Below, in pieces: positions 16,332-23,647 of a DNA stretch of 34,285 nucleotides. The stretch is from an uncultured Clostridia bacterium. Lineage in GTDB: Bacteria > Bacillota > Clostridia > Oscillospirales > Ruminococcaceae. Positions within the stretch are counted from its first letter, which is position 1; every line of letters starts with the position of its first letter. Location of the stretch: the NCBI GenBank assembly GCA_945910815.1, contig CAMDZD010000022.1:1-34285 (forward strand), read 5' to 3'. The translations under genes and the position numbers were made by a program. Below the pieces are notes generated by a model, which saw nothing but the letters and a program-made list of their open reading frames with translations, was not told the DNA's origin and ran no database searches.

Positions 16332-18152
16332 TTAACCGAGTTTCTTTTCAATCTTGTCAAGTTCGTTCATAAGAGCTTCAGGAACTCTTCCGCCCTTAGC
16401 TGAAATATCTTCTGTGTAGTATCTTCTCATTTCAGCGATTTCTTTCTTCCAGAGGTCAGTATCAACAGCAAGGAGCTTGTCCAGAACTTCAGGAGTAACT
16501 TCATCTTCAATACCCTTAAGGTTGATGTCTTCAGCCTTAGGGAGATAACCGATAGGAGTTTCAACAGCATCAACAGTGCCTTCACATCTCTTGATAATCC
16601 AGTCGAGAACTCTCATGTTATCGCCGAAACCAGGCCACATGAAGTTGCCGTTTTCGTCCTGCTTGAACCAGTTGACGTTGAAAATCTTAGGAGCCTTGTC
16701 GCCGAGCTTTTCGCCCATTTCGAGCCAGTGAGCCCAGTAGTCGCCTACATTGTAGCCGATGAACGGTTTCATAGCCATAGGGTCGTGACGGAGTACGCCT
16801 ACTGCACCGGTAGCGGCAGCAGTTGTTTCAGAGGAAACAGCTGAACCCATATAAGTTCCGTGAACCCAGTCAAATGACTGATATACAAGAGGAGTTGTTG
16901 ATGCACGTCTTCCGCCGAAGATAATAGCAGAAATCGGAACGCCTTCCGGATTATTGAATTCAGGTGAAATGCATGGGCAGTTTTCAGCCGGAGCAGTAAA
17001 TCTTGAGTTCGGGTGAGCAAGAGTCTTGTTCTTGCCTGTCTTTTCATCGATCTCAGCGGTATATTCAACACCGTTTACCTTAGCACCCTTCCATTCTGTT
17101 GCATCAACAGGAGGATTCTTAGTAAGCTTTTCCCACCAAACAGTGTTATCTGAATTATCAATAGCAACGTTTGTGAAGATAGCATTCCTCTTAGTAGTAG
17201 CAAGAGCGTTGTAGTTTGATTTTTCGTTAGTACCGGGAGCAACTCCGAAGAAACCGTTTTCAGGGTTGATAGCATAAAGTCTGCCGTCCTTGCCGGGTTT
17301 CATCCAGGCAATATCATCGCCGACAGTGAATACTTCATAGCCGTCCTTCTTGTAGCCTTCCGGAGGAATAAGCATAGCAAGGTTGGTTTTACCGCATGCA
17401 GACGGGAAAGCAGCTGTAATATACTTAACTTCGCCGTCAGGTTTCTTAACGCCGAGGATAAGCATGTGTTCAGCCATCCAGCCTTCGTTCTTGCCCTGGA
17501 ATGATGCGATACGGAGAGCAAAGCACTTTTTGCCGAGGAGAACGTTTCCGCCGTAAGCAGAGTTGATTGACCAGATAGTATTGTCTTCAGGGAACTGAAC
17601 GATATATCTCTTTTCGGGGTCAACATCAGCCTTTGAGTGGAGACCTCTGACGAAATCGTTTGATTCATCGCCGAGGTTTTCAAAAGCCTGAACGCCCATT
17701 CTTGTCATAATAGCCATATTGAGAACTACATAGATAGAATCAGTAACTTCAACGCCTACCTTAGCGAGAGGTGAACCGATAGGACCCATTGAATAGGGGA
17801 TAACATACATAGTTCTGCCCTTCATAACACCGTCATACATAGGTGTAAGCATAGCATACATTTCCTGAGGGTCTTTCCAGTTATTAGTCGGACCTGCATC
17901 TTCTTTTCTTCTTGTGCAGATAAAAGTTCTGTCCTCAACACGGGCAACATCGTTAGGCTTGGTTCTGTGATAGAGACAACCGGGGAGTTTTTCCTGATTA
18001 AGTTCAATCATTTCGCCGGTAGAGATTGCTTCTTTTCTGAGAGCATTGAGCTGTTCTTCAGAACCGTCAATCCATACAACCTTATCAGGCTTAGTAAGAG
18101 CTTCCATCTCTGAAACCCATTTTAAAACATTAGGATTTTTTGTCAGTGACAT
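16332..18152 (-). CDS. pckG: Phosphoenolpyruvate carboxykinase (GTP)
   Basis: A 606-residue cytoplasmic enzyme interconverting oxaloacetate + GTP and PEP + CO2 + GDP. GTP-class marks include MYVIPYSMGPIGSPLAKVGVE, the hyper-reactive-Cys P-loop FPSACGKTNLAM, the metal site VGDDIAWM and the GTP-contact region ENGFFGVAPGTN; length also fits the GTP class. In succinate-forming ruminococci the enzyme is thought to run toward carboxylation, feeding oxaloacetate into the succinate branch. The start is the ATG at 18152, with AGGAGG 10 bases upstream; the in-frame TTG at 18158 is only 4 bases from it. Codon use (many GCT, AAG, TTC, GGT) differs from the neighbours and suggests high expression, consistent with its consensus promoter and hairpin-bearing leader. 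Confidence 0.96.
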   Translation of the reverse strand: MSLTKNPNVLKWVSEMEALTKPDKVVWIDGSEEQLNALRKEAISTGEMIELNQEKLPGCLYHRTKPNDVARVEDRTFICTRRKEDAGPTNNWKDPQEMYAMLTPMYDGVMKGRTMYVIPYSMGPIGSPLAKVGVEVTDSIYVVLNMAIMTRMGVQAFENLGDESNDFVRGLHSKADVDPEKRYIVQFPEDNTIWSINSAYGGNVLLGKKCFALRIASFQGKNEGWMAEHMLILGVKKPDGEVKYITAAFPSACGKTNLAMLIPPEGYKKDGYEVFTVGDDIAWMKPGKDGRLYAINPENGFFGVAPGTNEKSNYNALATTKRNAIFTNVAIDNSDNTVWWEKLTKNPPVDATEWKGAKVNGVEYTAEIDEKTGKNKTLAHPNSRFTAPAENCPCISPEFNNPEGVPISAIIFGGRRASTTPLVYQSFDWVHGTYMGSAVSSETTAAATGAVGVLRHDPMAMKPFIGYNVGDYWAHWLEMGEKLGDKAPKIFNVNWFKQDENGNFMWPGFGDNMRVLDWIIKRCEGTVDAVETPIGYLPKAEDINLKGIEDEVTPEVLDKLLAVDTDLWKKEIAEMRRYYTEDISAKGGRVPEALMNELDKIEKKLG

Positions 18153-18178
18153 TTTCAAAGTACCTCCTGTATTTTATA

Positions 18179-18217
18179 CCTGAAAACATTCAGGCTTGAG
18201 AAAGGTCTGACTTTCTC
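18179..18217 (-). promoter_or_regulatory. Two tandem hairpins in the PEP carboxykinase mRNA leader
   Basis: GAGAAAG/CTTTCTC (18198-18204 / 18211-18217) and CCTGAA/TTCAGG (18179-18184 / 18189-18194) are adjacent perfect stems between the promoter and the ribosome site. No terminator T-run follows, so stabilising the message or binding a regulator is more likely than attenuation. Confidence 0.5.
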
Positions 18218-18226
18218 TTAAGGTAT

Positions 18227-18255
18227 ATTATATCTTTTTTTTCTCTTTATGTCAA
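18227..18255 (-). promoter_or_regulatory. Consensus promoter of the PEP carboxykinase gene
   Basis: On the minus strand, TTGACA (18255-18250), a 17-base spacer and TATAAT (18232-18227): a full match to the sigma-A consensus. Transcription would start near 18220. Confidence 0.85.
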
Positions 18256-18308
18256 TACCAAAAAAAGAAATACTTTGTAAATTTTATCTGACAGTGAGAA
18301 AAGAGTTA

Positions 18309-18815
18309 TTATATTAAATGGTGTATAGAAGAAGAAAGAATATTCCATGTATTATTATTTATGATACCGGTTTGCGGAAAGCCGGCAAGTTTCTGCAAAA
18401 ATATTACAGCCTCTGCCGTGGAATTATCATATATACCGTTTATGACTATATCGGGGAAGTTATCATATTTCAGACCCATTTCATGAAGAAGTACCTGAAT
18501 GACGTATACGATAATTCCGGAATCGCCCTTTCTTAATGAATAATTTTCAGATGGAAATATATCAAGCGGAATCGGTATGGAATCCGCAAAATATCTGTAT
18601 ACTGAAACTATTGCGTTCCATGTTTCATGCGTAACAGTGCCTGTTTCGGGAATTTTGTATTCTCTCTGAAAGGCTCTTACAGCAGTAGAAGTTTCCTTTC
18701 CGAAATATCCGTCAGGAATTATAAGGGGTATTTTATCATTATAGTAGGAAATACCCTGAAGATAACACTGAATTTCCCTGACATGTTTTTTTTTCTGTTT
18801 AGGAGTATAAGGCAT
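18309..18815 (-). CDS. Small protein with two peptidoglycan-binding (PG_binding_1) modules
   Basis: A 168-residue soluble protein without a signal peptide. Two PG_binding_1-type modules are seen, about 10-72 and 95-165, each ending in the typical xGYFGxxTxxAVxxFQ...P.TGxV...TWN pattern; the second is more diverged (NGIYDNSTAEAVIFLQ). It is last in a three-gene minus-strand operon, 17 bases after the larger PG-binding protein, with ribosome site AAGGAGG. No clear terminator lies between its end and the PEP carboxykinase promoter. In spore formers such modules occur in cortex-lytic and coat proteins, and lack of export fits a mother-cell protein. The function is otherwise unknown. Confidence 0.78.
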   Translation of the reverse strand: MPYTPKQKKKHVREIQCYLQGISYYNDKIPLIIPDGYFGKETSTAVRAFQREYKIPETGTVTHETWNAIVSVYRYFADSIPIPLDIFPSENYSLRKGDSGIIVYVIQVLLHEMGLKYDNFPDIVINGIYDNSTAEAVIFLQKLAGFPQTGIINNNTWNILSSSIHHLI

Positions 18816-18832
18816 AGAAAAAGACCTCCTTA

Positions 18833-20236
18833 TTAAGTTTCAGCAGAAATTGTATATCCCGGTGACTGATATGGTCTTTTATCAGTTCCGAAACGCAAAT
18901 CCGAATATAAACCGGCAATATCATTCCATACAGCACCGCCTACAACACCTGTCTGCGGAAGTCCGAAACGTTTCTGAAATGCAAGAACTGACTGACGTGT
19001 AAGAGGGCCGAAATATCCTGTATTGTTTACGGCGGGAATTTCCGGATAAGACTGATTTATATAAGTGAGATATTCCTGAAGAACTCTTACATAGTCACCT
19101 GATGACCCCTCTTTGAAAACTGTTCCGGGGTAAAGCACAACGCTTGATTCAATATCAAACGGAACAGATTCCGCAATACCGGCATAAGCTCTGTAAAGGT
19201 CATTCCATGTCTGACGGTCAACGACACCTGTCTGCGGAAGTCCGAAAACCTGCTGGAATGATTTAACGGATTTTTCTGTTTCCTCTCCGAAATATCCGGT
19301 AATGTCAACGGGAAGTACAGCATCATAATATGCACCTACTACTGCAAGATAATACTGAATTTCCCTGACAGGAAATCCCTGAGAACCTATTTTCTGTTCA
19401 TTTGCAAACTGCTTTTCAGTTTCCTCGAAGGAAAGTCCCTCCGAACTGAGTTCCGCAAGACGCTTTACACTTGTATAGATATATGCAATTTTATACCATG
19501 TTGCTTCATTTACAGTTCCGGTAGGCTGAAGGTCAAAAATTTCCTGAAATTTCTGTACAGCCTCTCTTGTATCAGCATCAAATATTCCGTCCGTCTGAGC
19601 GATTTTAGGTATTGCGGGATAGTTCCTTGAAATTCTGTTGAGCTGTACCTGAATAGTTTTAACTTCATTTCCTGCCATACCCTCGCTAAGCTCAACATTC
19701 GGATATGACGGTGTACGTGTTCTTACAGGTGCATTTCTGACAATTTCAATATCATCGCCATAATAATATTTAAGTATCTCATAGGGAGTATATCCCTGTT
19801 CGGCAAGCGAAACCGTTCCCCATTGTGAAAGACCGTCGCATGTAACAGTAGTACCGTTGCAGAATGCAGTAAAAAGAGGTTCAACAGTTCCCTGTCTCCT
19901 TACATAGTCGGTAAATATTTCATCAGCTGTATTGCTTATTGAATCGAATATTTCACGTCCGTTAATAAATTTCTGGTCATACTGGGTTGACGATGTTATA
20001 TCAAAATCATATCCCCTCGACCTGTACCATTCAGTATATATTCTGTTAAGGGCAAAGCTTATTATAACATATATATTTGCTCTTATCGAAGAATCAGGCC
20101 ATGTCGGATATATTTCGCTTGATGCGACATTTTTGATATAAGTCATAAAATCAACAGTGACATTCTGTGCATCTGAATTAGGAGTTCCGAGATGTACCGT
20201 TATTGTTTCGGGAATAAAGGGTTCTCCTGTAAGCAT
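18833..20236 (-). CDS. SpoIID/LytB-like domain protein with three peptidoglycan-binding modules, no signal peptide
   Basis: A 467-residue protein. Residues about 25-165 resemble the SpoIID/LytB domain: VASSEIYPTWPDSSIRANIYVI parallels the SpoIID pattern in which a conserved Glu follows the S-x motif, and CNGTTVTCDGLSQWG matches the later region. Three PG_binding_1 modules follow (about 180-250, 285-352, 375-440), each with DGIF/TGYFG...FQ..F.LPQTGVV...W. There is no export signal, which is unusual for a wall-binding protein but expected if it is made in a mother cell and acts on spore cortex. I remember similar proteins being common in clostridia. Catalytic activity is not proven. It is the middle gene of the operon. 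Confidence 0.75.
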   Translation of the reverse strand: MLTGEPFIPETITVHLGTPNSDAQNVTVDFMTYIKNVASSEIYPTWPDSSIRANIYVIISFALNRIYTEWYRSRGYDFDITSSTQYDQKFINGREIFDSISNTADEIFTDYVRRQGTVEPLFTAFCNGTTVTCDGLSQWGTVSLAEQGYTPYEILKYYYGDDIEIVRNAPVRTRTPSYPNVELSEGMAGNEVKTIQVQLNRISRNYPAIPKIAQTDGIFDADTREAVQKFQEIFDLQPTGTVNEATWYKIAYIYTSVKRLAELSSEGLSFEETEKQFANEQKIGSQGFPVREIQYYLAVVGAYYDAVLPVDITGYFGEETEKSVKSFQQVFGLPQTGVVDRQTWNDLYRAYAGIAESVPFDIESSVVLYPGTVFKEGSSGDYVRVLQEYLTYINQSYPEIPAVNNTGYFGPLTRQSVLAFQKRFGLPQTGVVGGAVWNDIAGLYSDLRFGTDKRPYQSPGYTISAET

Positions 20237-20257
20237 TAAAAATCCTCCTTCTGAATT

Positions 20258-21010
20258 TTACTGAAGTTCCGGCTCCTGATTATAGTAATTTATAGTTTCA
20301 TCATTTTCCGTCATATAAAGAGGCAGTGGAACCATATTGAACTGCTGAACGGAAGTTATTCCGGCAAATACGGGAACATCTATGCTTCTCTCTCTGAAAA
20401 ATCCGTCAGCATATACACTTATATCATATACAGAATAAGGCTTTATCAGATTTGCCGAATCCAGTGAAAGATTTACAGACGGTGCGGGTAAAGCCATTTT
20501 TTTTATCTGACCGCTCTCGTCAGTAATTCCCGTTGCCTTGAAAATAAGGTTACCGTCAGCCATTGATGTAATTATGACTGATGCTCCCTCTACCGGAGAG
20601 GCATTTTCTCCTGTTCTTACATTTACCGAAATCCAGCCGATACTGTCATAATTATTTCGTTTGTTATATTCATCGTCATTGAATTTTGTATGAGGATTAT
20701 TCATAATTTCATCAAGAACGGGGTCGGGGTATCGTTCGTCAATGCTTGATTTCCGGGGTTCAGGTTCAGCAGAAACTTCCTGAACAGTCTGCGGAGGTTC
20801 GGGAGTTTCCACGGGCTGAAAATCCTGATTTGCTTCACGGGCTTCATGGAAAGTTTCCGGAATAATTTTTTCTTCTTCCGTAACAATATTTTCTTTCTGA
20901 CGGATTTCCGAAACATTTACATTCACCGGAACAGAATCATTTCTGCTTGTGCTTTTACCATAAAGTTTCATCATTTCCTGACGGTATTTTTCCATAGCAT
21001 TTTTATCCAA
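20258..21010 (-). CDS. Protein with a carboxypeptidase-regulatory-like beta domain
   Basis: A 250-residue soluble protein and first gene of the peptidoglycan-binding operon, 21 bases before the next gene. Residues 1-25 are a basic helix (MEKYRQEMMKLYGKS), 26-105 a Pro/Glu-rich disordered region, and about 125-235 a beta-sandwich with WISVNVRTGENASPVEGASVIIT, DESGQIKKMALP and YDISVYADGFF. The latter is the pattern of CarboxypepD_reg-like domains. No signal peptide. The start is probably TTG at 21010, 9 bases after AAAGGGTG; the in-frame ATG at 20995 is an alternative. Probably a partner or scaffold of the two PG-binding proteins; inferred from context. Confidence 0.7.
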   Translation of the reverse strand: MDKNAMEKYRQEMMKLYGKSTSRNDSVPVNVNVSEIRQKENIVTEEEKIIPETFHEAREANQDFQPVETPEPPQTVQEVSAEPEPRKSSIDERYPDPVLDEIMNNPHTKFNDDEYNKRNNYDSIGWISVNVRTGENASPVEGASVIITSMADGNLIFKATGITDESGQIKKMALPAPSVNLSLDSANLIKPYSVYDISVYADGFFRERSIDVPVFAGITSVQQFNMVPLPLYMTENDETINYYNQEPELQ

Positions 21011-21078
21011 ATAGAATCACCCTTTCTTATTCTGGAGAGCTTTTTTAAATCTATATGTTTCAGATATTAAAAAAATGC

Positions 21079-21107
21079 TTGACATATTTTGTTAAATATG
21101 ATATAAT
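21079..21107 (+). promoter_or_regulatory. Consensus promoter of the second CPBP protease gene, with a dyad in the spacer
   Basis: TTGACA (21079-21084), a 17-base spacer and TATAAT (21102-21107) with extended TGA. The spacer holds the perfect inverted repeat CATATTT (21083-21089) / AAATATG (21094-21100), a possible operator. Confidence 0.75.
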
Positions 21108-21138
21108 TCTTTTGACTTACAGGAAAGGATTTTGAAAT

Positions 21139-22089
21139 ATGAAAATTAAAAGACCGGATATGTTCACACAAGCCGAATCAGCAAGAGTAAATAATATTTT
21201 TTTGCAGATAATTATATTTTATACAGTATTTTTAGTTATAGCAATTGCTGAATCAATAGTGCCGTCATTTATGATGATTCCCGAACTTATGAATTATATA
21301 ATGAGTGATAAGTTTACGGGAGTAAATCATGAATACATGAATTTCGTTATGGAGGTTCAGGCAAGACCGCAAAATATGCTTGCAACGCTTTTTTCAACGG
21401 TATTCGGCACAATTCTTTCAATAGTATATTGCAGATTCATTGAAAAAAGACCGCTTGTTTCAATGGGTATGCGTAAGGATAAAGCAGTTTCGGGTTATCT
21501 TAAAGGTATGCTTACAGGACTTGCAATGTTTTCGGGAGTAGTTCTTATTAATATAATTTTGGGAGCTATGAGCTTTCAGGGACTTAATACAAATCTTAAT
21601 ATCGGCTTGCTTGTGATTTATCTTTTTGCATGGCTTGTACAGGGAATGAGTGAGGAATTTATATTCAGAGGATTTCTTATGAACAGCATAGGCGGAAAAC
21701 ACAGTATGTTTTCAGCAGTTGTTATAAGTGCCGGAGCTTTTTCGCTTGCACATATATTAAATTCCGGAGTAACAGTGCTTGCACTTGTAAATATATTTTT
21801 CTTCGGAGCGTTTATATCATTATATATGATATGCTTTGACAATATATGGGGAGTATCCGCTATACATGCTATATGGAATTTCTCACAGGGAAACCTTTTC
21901 GGAATCAGTGTCAGCGGTACAGGTTCGGGCGAAACGCTTTTTCTGACAAGTTCATCAGAAAGCAAAGCTATTGTAAACGGAGGAGCTTTCGGAGCAGAGG
22001 GCGGAATTGCAACAACAATTATATTAATAATTGCATTTGCAGTACTTTTCGCATATATGTTTAAGAAAAATAAAATTGACCTGACATAA
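21139..22089 (+). CDS. CPBP-family intramembrane metalloprotease
   Basis: A 316-residue polytopic membrane protein of the PF02517 family. Motif 1 is SEEFIFRGFLMN (glutamates at 172-173), motif 2 FSLAHILNSG, and motif 3 SAIHAIWNFSQG with the conserved His and Asn. The C-terminus has a Gly/Ser-rich loop (SVSGTGSGETLF) before a last helix ending KKNKIDLT. It has AGGAAAGG 10-15 bases before the ATG and its own strong promoter and terminator. Its sequence differs from the other CPBP protein at 14469, so the two are not a recent duplication. The substrate is unknown. Confidence 0.87.
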   Translation: MKIKRPDMFTQAESARVNNIFLQIIIFYTVFLVIAIAESIVPSFMMIPELMNYIMSDKFTGVNHEYMNFVMEVQARPQNMLATLFSTVFGTILSIVYCRFIEKRPLVSMGMRKDKAVSGYLKGMLTGLAMFSGVVLINIILGAMSFQGLNTNLNIGLLVIYLFAWLVQGMSEEFIFRGFLMNSIGGKHSMFSAVVISAGAFSLAHILNSGVTVLALVNIFFFGAFISLYMICFDNIWGVSAIHAIWNFSQGNLFGISVSGTGSGETLFLTSSSESKAIVNGGAFGAEGGIATTIILIIAFAVLFAYMFKKNKIDLT

Positions 22090-22100
22090 TTTAAATATAA

Positions 22101-22126
22101 GGGCGACCATTGGTCGCCCCTTTTTT
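22101..22126 (+). terminator. Rho-independent terminator, second copy of the GGGCGACC hairpin
   Basis: GGGCGACC (22101-22108) pairs with GGTCGCCC (22112-22119) around ATT, followed by CTTTTTT. It ends the CPBP transcript and lies against the stop codon of the convergent germination gene. It matches 199-217 except for the central base. Confidence 0.9.
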
Positions 22127-22661
22127 ATCTGGATATGATTATACTTTCAAAATCTCCGTCAGAATTAATTGCAGGAATTTCACTCTGATTATTTTTCAGA
22201 AGTGAGCTTAAAATAGTTATAATATCACTTTTGGGAATTTTATTCTGCTTTACGGCAGTTCTTATTGAATCGGCAAGCTGTCCCGAATCTGAATTTTCTA
22301 TAATATTTCCGGAATTGTTTCCGCCGTATACTATAAGGCATGAAGGTGAAACTTTCCATTCCTCAAGCATAAATCTTAAAGTTTCGGTATAGTCACATTC
22401 GCCGAGAACTATTAATTCCGTATGACCTGTAAATATTGCTTTTCCGCTTTTTACTTCCGAATTTTCAAGTATTCCGTCAAAGCTGTTATTCTGAACATTT
22501 GTAGGCTTGGAATCCTTATTGTAGAAATTCATTGATACTGTTTTCGGATTATTTCCCGATACGGACATTCCACGCAGATAGGCTCTTTCATGTACTTCCT
22601 GATGAGTACAGCCACACAATAATGATGGAATGAGAGATATTAATAAAAGCTTTTTATTCAT
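22125..22661 (-). CDS. Ger(x)C-type spore germination lipoprotein, short form
   Basis: A 178-residue lipoprotein with signal ending LLCGC (Cys about 18). The N-terminal GerAC pattern is recognisable: an ERAYLRGMSVSG segment after the lipid anchor, then the later ELIVLGE...LRFMLEEWKVSPSCLIVYG stretch. Known GerAC proteins are about twice as long; here the whole C-terminal domain is missing. The frame is intact and stops cleanly 6 bases from the terminator hairpin. It overlaps the upstream permease gene by 4 bases, with ribosome site AGGAGC. The neighbouring genes make the C-subunit assignment firm despite the short length. Confidence 0.75.
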   Translation of the reverse strand: MNKKLLLISLIPSLLCGCTHQEVHERAYLRGMSVSGNNPKTVSMNFYNKDSKPTNVQNNSFDGILENSEVKSGKAIFTGHTELIVLGECDYTETLRFMLEEWKVSPSCLIVYGGNNSGNIIENSDSGQLADSIRTAVKQNKIPKSDIITILSSLLKNNQSEIPAINSDGDFESIIISR

Positions 22662-23647
22662 TTTCTTTCAGCTCCTTTTTTAAAAAATATCAGTATTGCC
22701 GTTAAAACCGGTGAAATCATAAATATTACTGCATATGCGGAGCTGTATATATCCGTATTGCCAAGAACCAGTGAAAGCAGAATCATTATAATAATTATTG
22801 CTGTACTTTTGAATCTTTGGAATTTTGGAAAAAGCATTTCAGTAATCTGTGATGCCGTAACAGTCTGGACGGAAATTCCCATTACTGCAAGTATTACCAG
22901 TATTATTATAAACAGAGCGTCTATTCTCTGACTGCTGAAAGGCTGACAGAGTTCAACTGCTCTCATCACGGGAAATTCCGTAATCTGCATTATTCCGCCT
23001 GTGACCAGAAGCGTAAGAATTATTACTGCCGTACAGAAAACACTTCTGCATGCAAAATAAAAAAACGTTGATTTGATTTTGTTTCCTTTCAGCTGACTTA
23101 AAAGAAAGGGAAGTATGCAGAAACTTCCTCCGACTGCAAATCCCGAGATTATCTGTCCCGGTATTTTTGAATTATCATCAATAAAAAGATTTGATGTATC
23201 TATGTTTTTAAAGCTTCCAAATATAATTGTTATAAAACAGAATACTCCGAATCCGGCTGTCATTACGGACGCTCTCGAAACTGCTTTTATTCCGGGGGAG
23301 GAGGCATAAAGGCATACAACAGCTATAAGTCCGGATATTATAAGATTTTCGGGGAGAAATTTTATTTCTGGAACAGGTATATATATTGCTTTTGATATAT
23401 TCCATACACGTATAAATAAAAGTGTTCCCCATATCAATGCGGAAAAAAGATAAATCCACAGCAGAAATTTATTGTCTGACGGAATACTGCGTTTTGTCAG
23501 AATCAGAGATATTATAAACTGTATTGATACTGAAATCAGAAATCCCCAGAGCGTTGCAAGTGAAATTTTATTTGAATAGCATATAAGTGCAAATGCGTCC
23601 GATGCAAGAAGAAGTGATGCGAACTGTCCGAATGATATTTTATTCAT
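22658..23647 (-). CDS. GerAB-type spore germination permease subunit
   Basis: A 329-residue inner-membrane protein with about ten helices, of the endospore germination permease family (GerAB/PF03845, APC superfamily). It opens with KISFGQFASLLLASDAF, has a conserved SSPGIKAVSRAS cytoplasmic loop and a central QIISGFAVGGSFCILPFLLS segment, and ends FFKKGAERK. In the known receptor this subunit binds the nutrient germinant. Ribosome site GGAGGAAC lies just before the ATG. It overlaps the gerAA end by 8 bases and gerAC by 4, so all three are translationally coupled. Confidence 0.85.
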   Translation of the reverse strand: MNKISFGQFASLLLASDAFALICYSNKISLATLWGFLISVSIQFIISLILTKRSIPSDNKFLLWIYLFSALIWGTLLFIRVWNISKAIYIPVPEIKFLPENLIISGLIAVVCLYASSPGIKAVSRASVMTAGFGVFCFITIIFGSFKNIDTSNLFIDDNSKIPGQIISGFAVGGSFCILPFLLSQLKGNKIKSTFFYFACRSVFCTAVIILTLLVTGGIMQITEFPVMRAVELCQPFSSQRIDALFIIILVILAVMGISVQTVTASQITEMLFPKFQRFKSTAIIIIMILLSLVLGNTDIYSSAYAVIFMISPVLTAILIFFKKGAERK

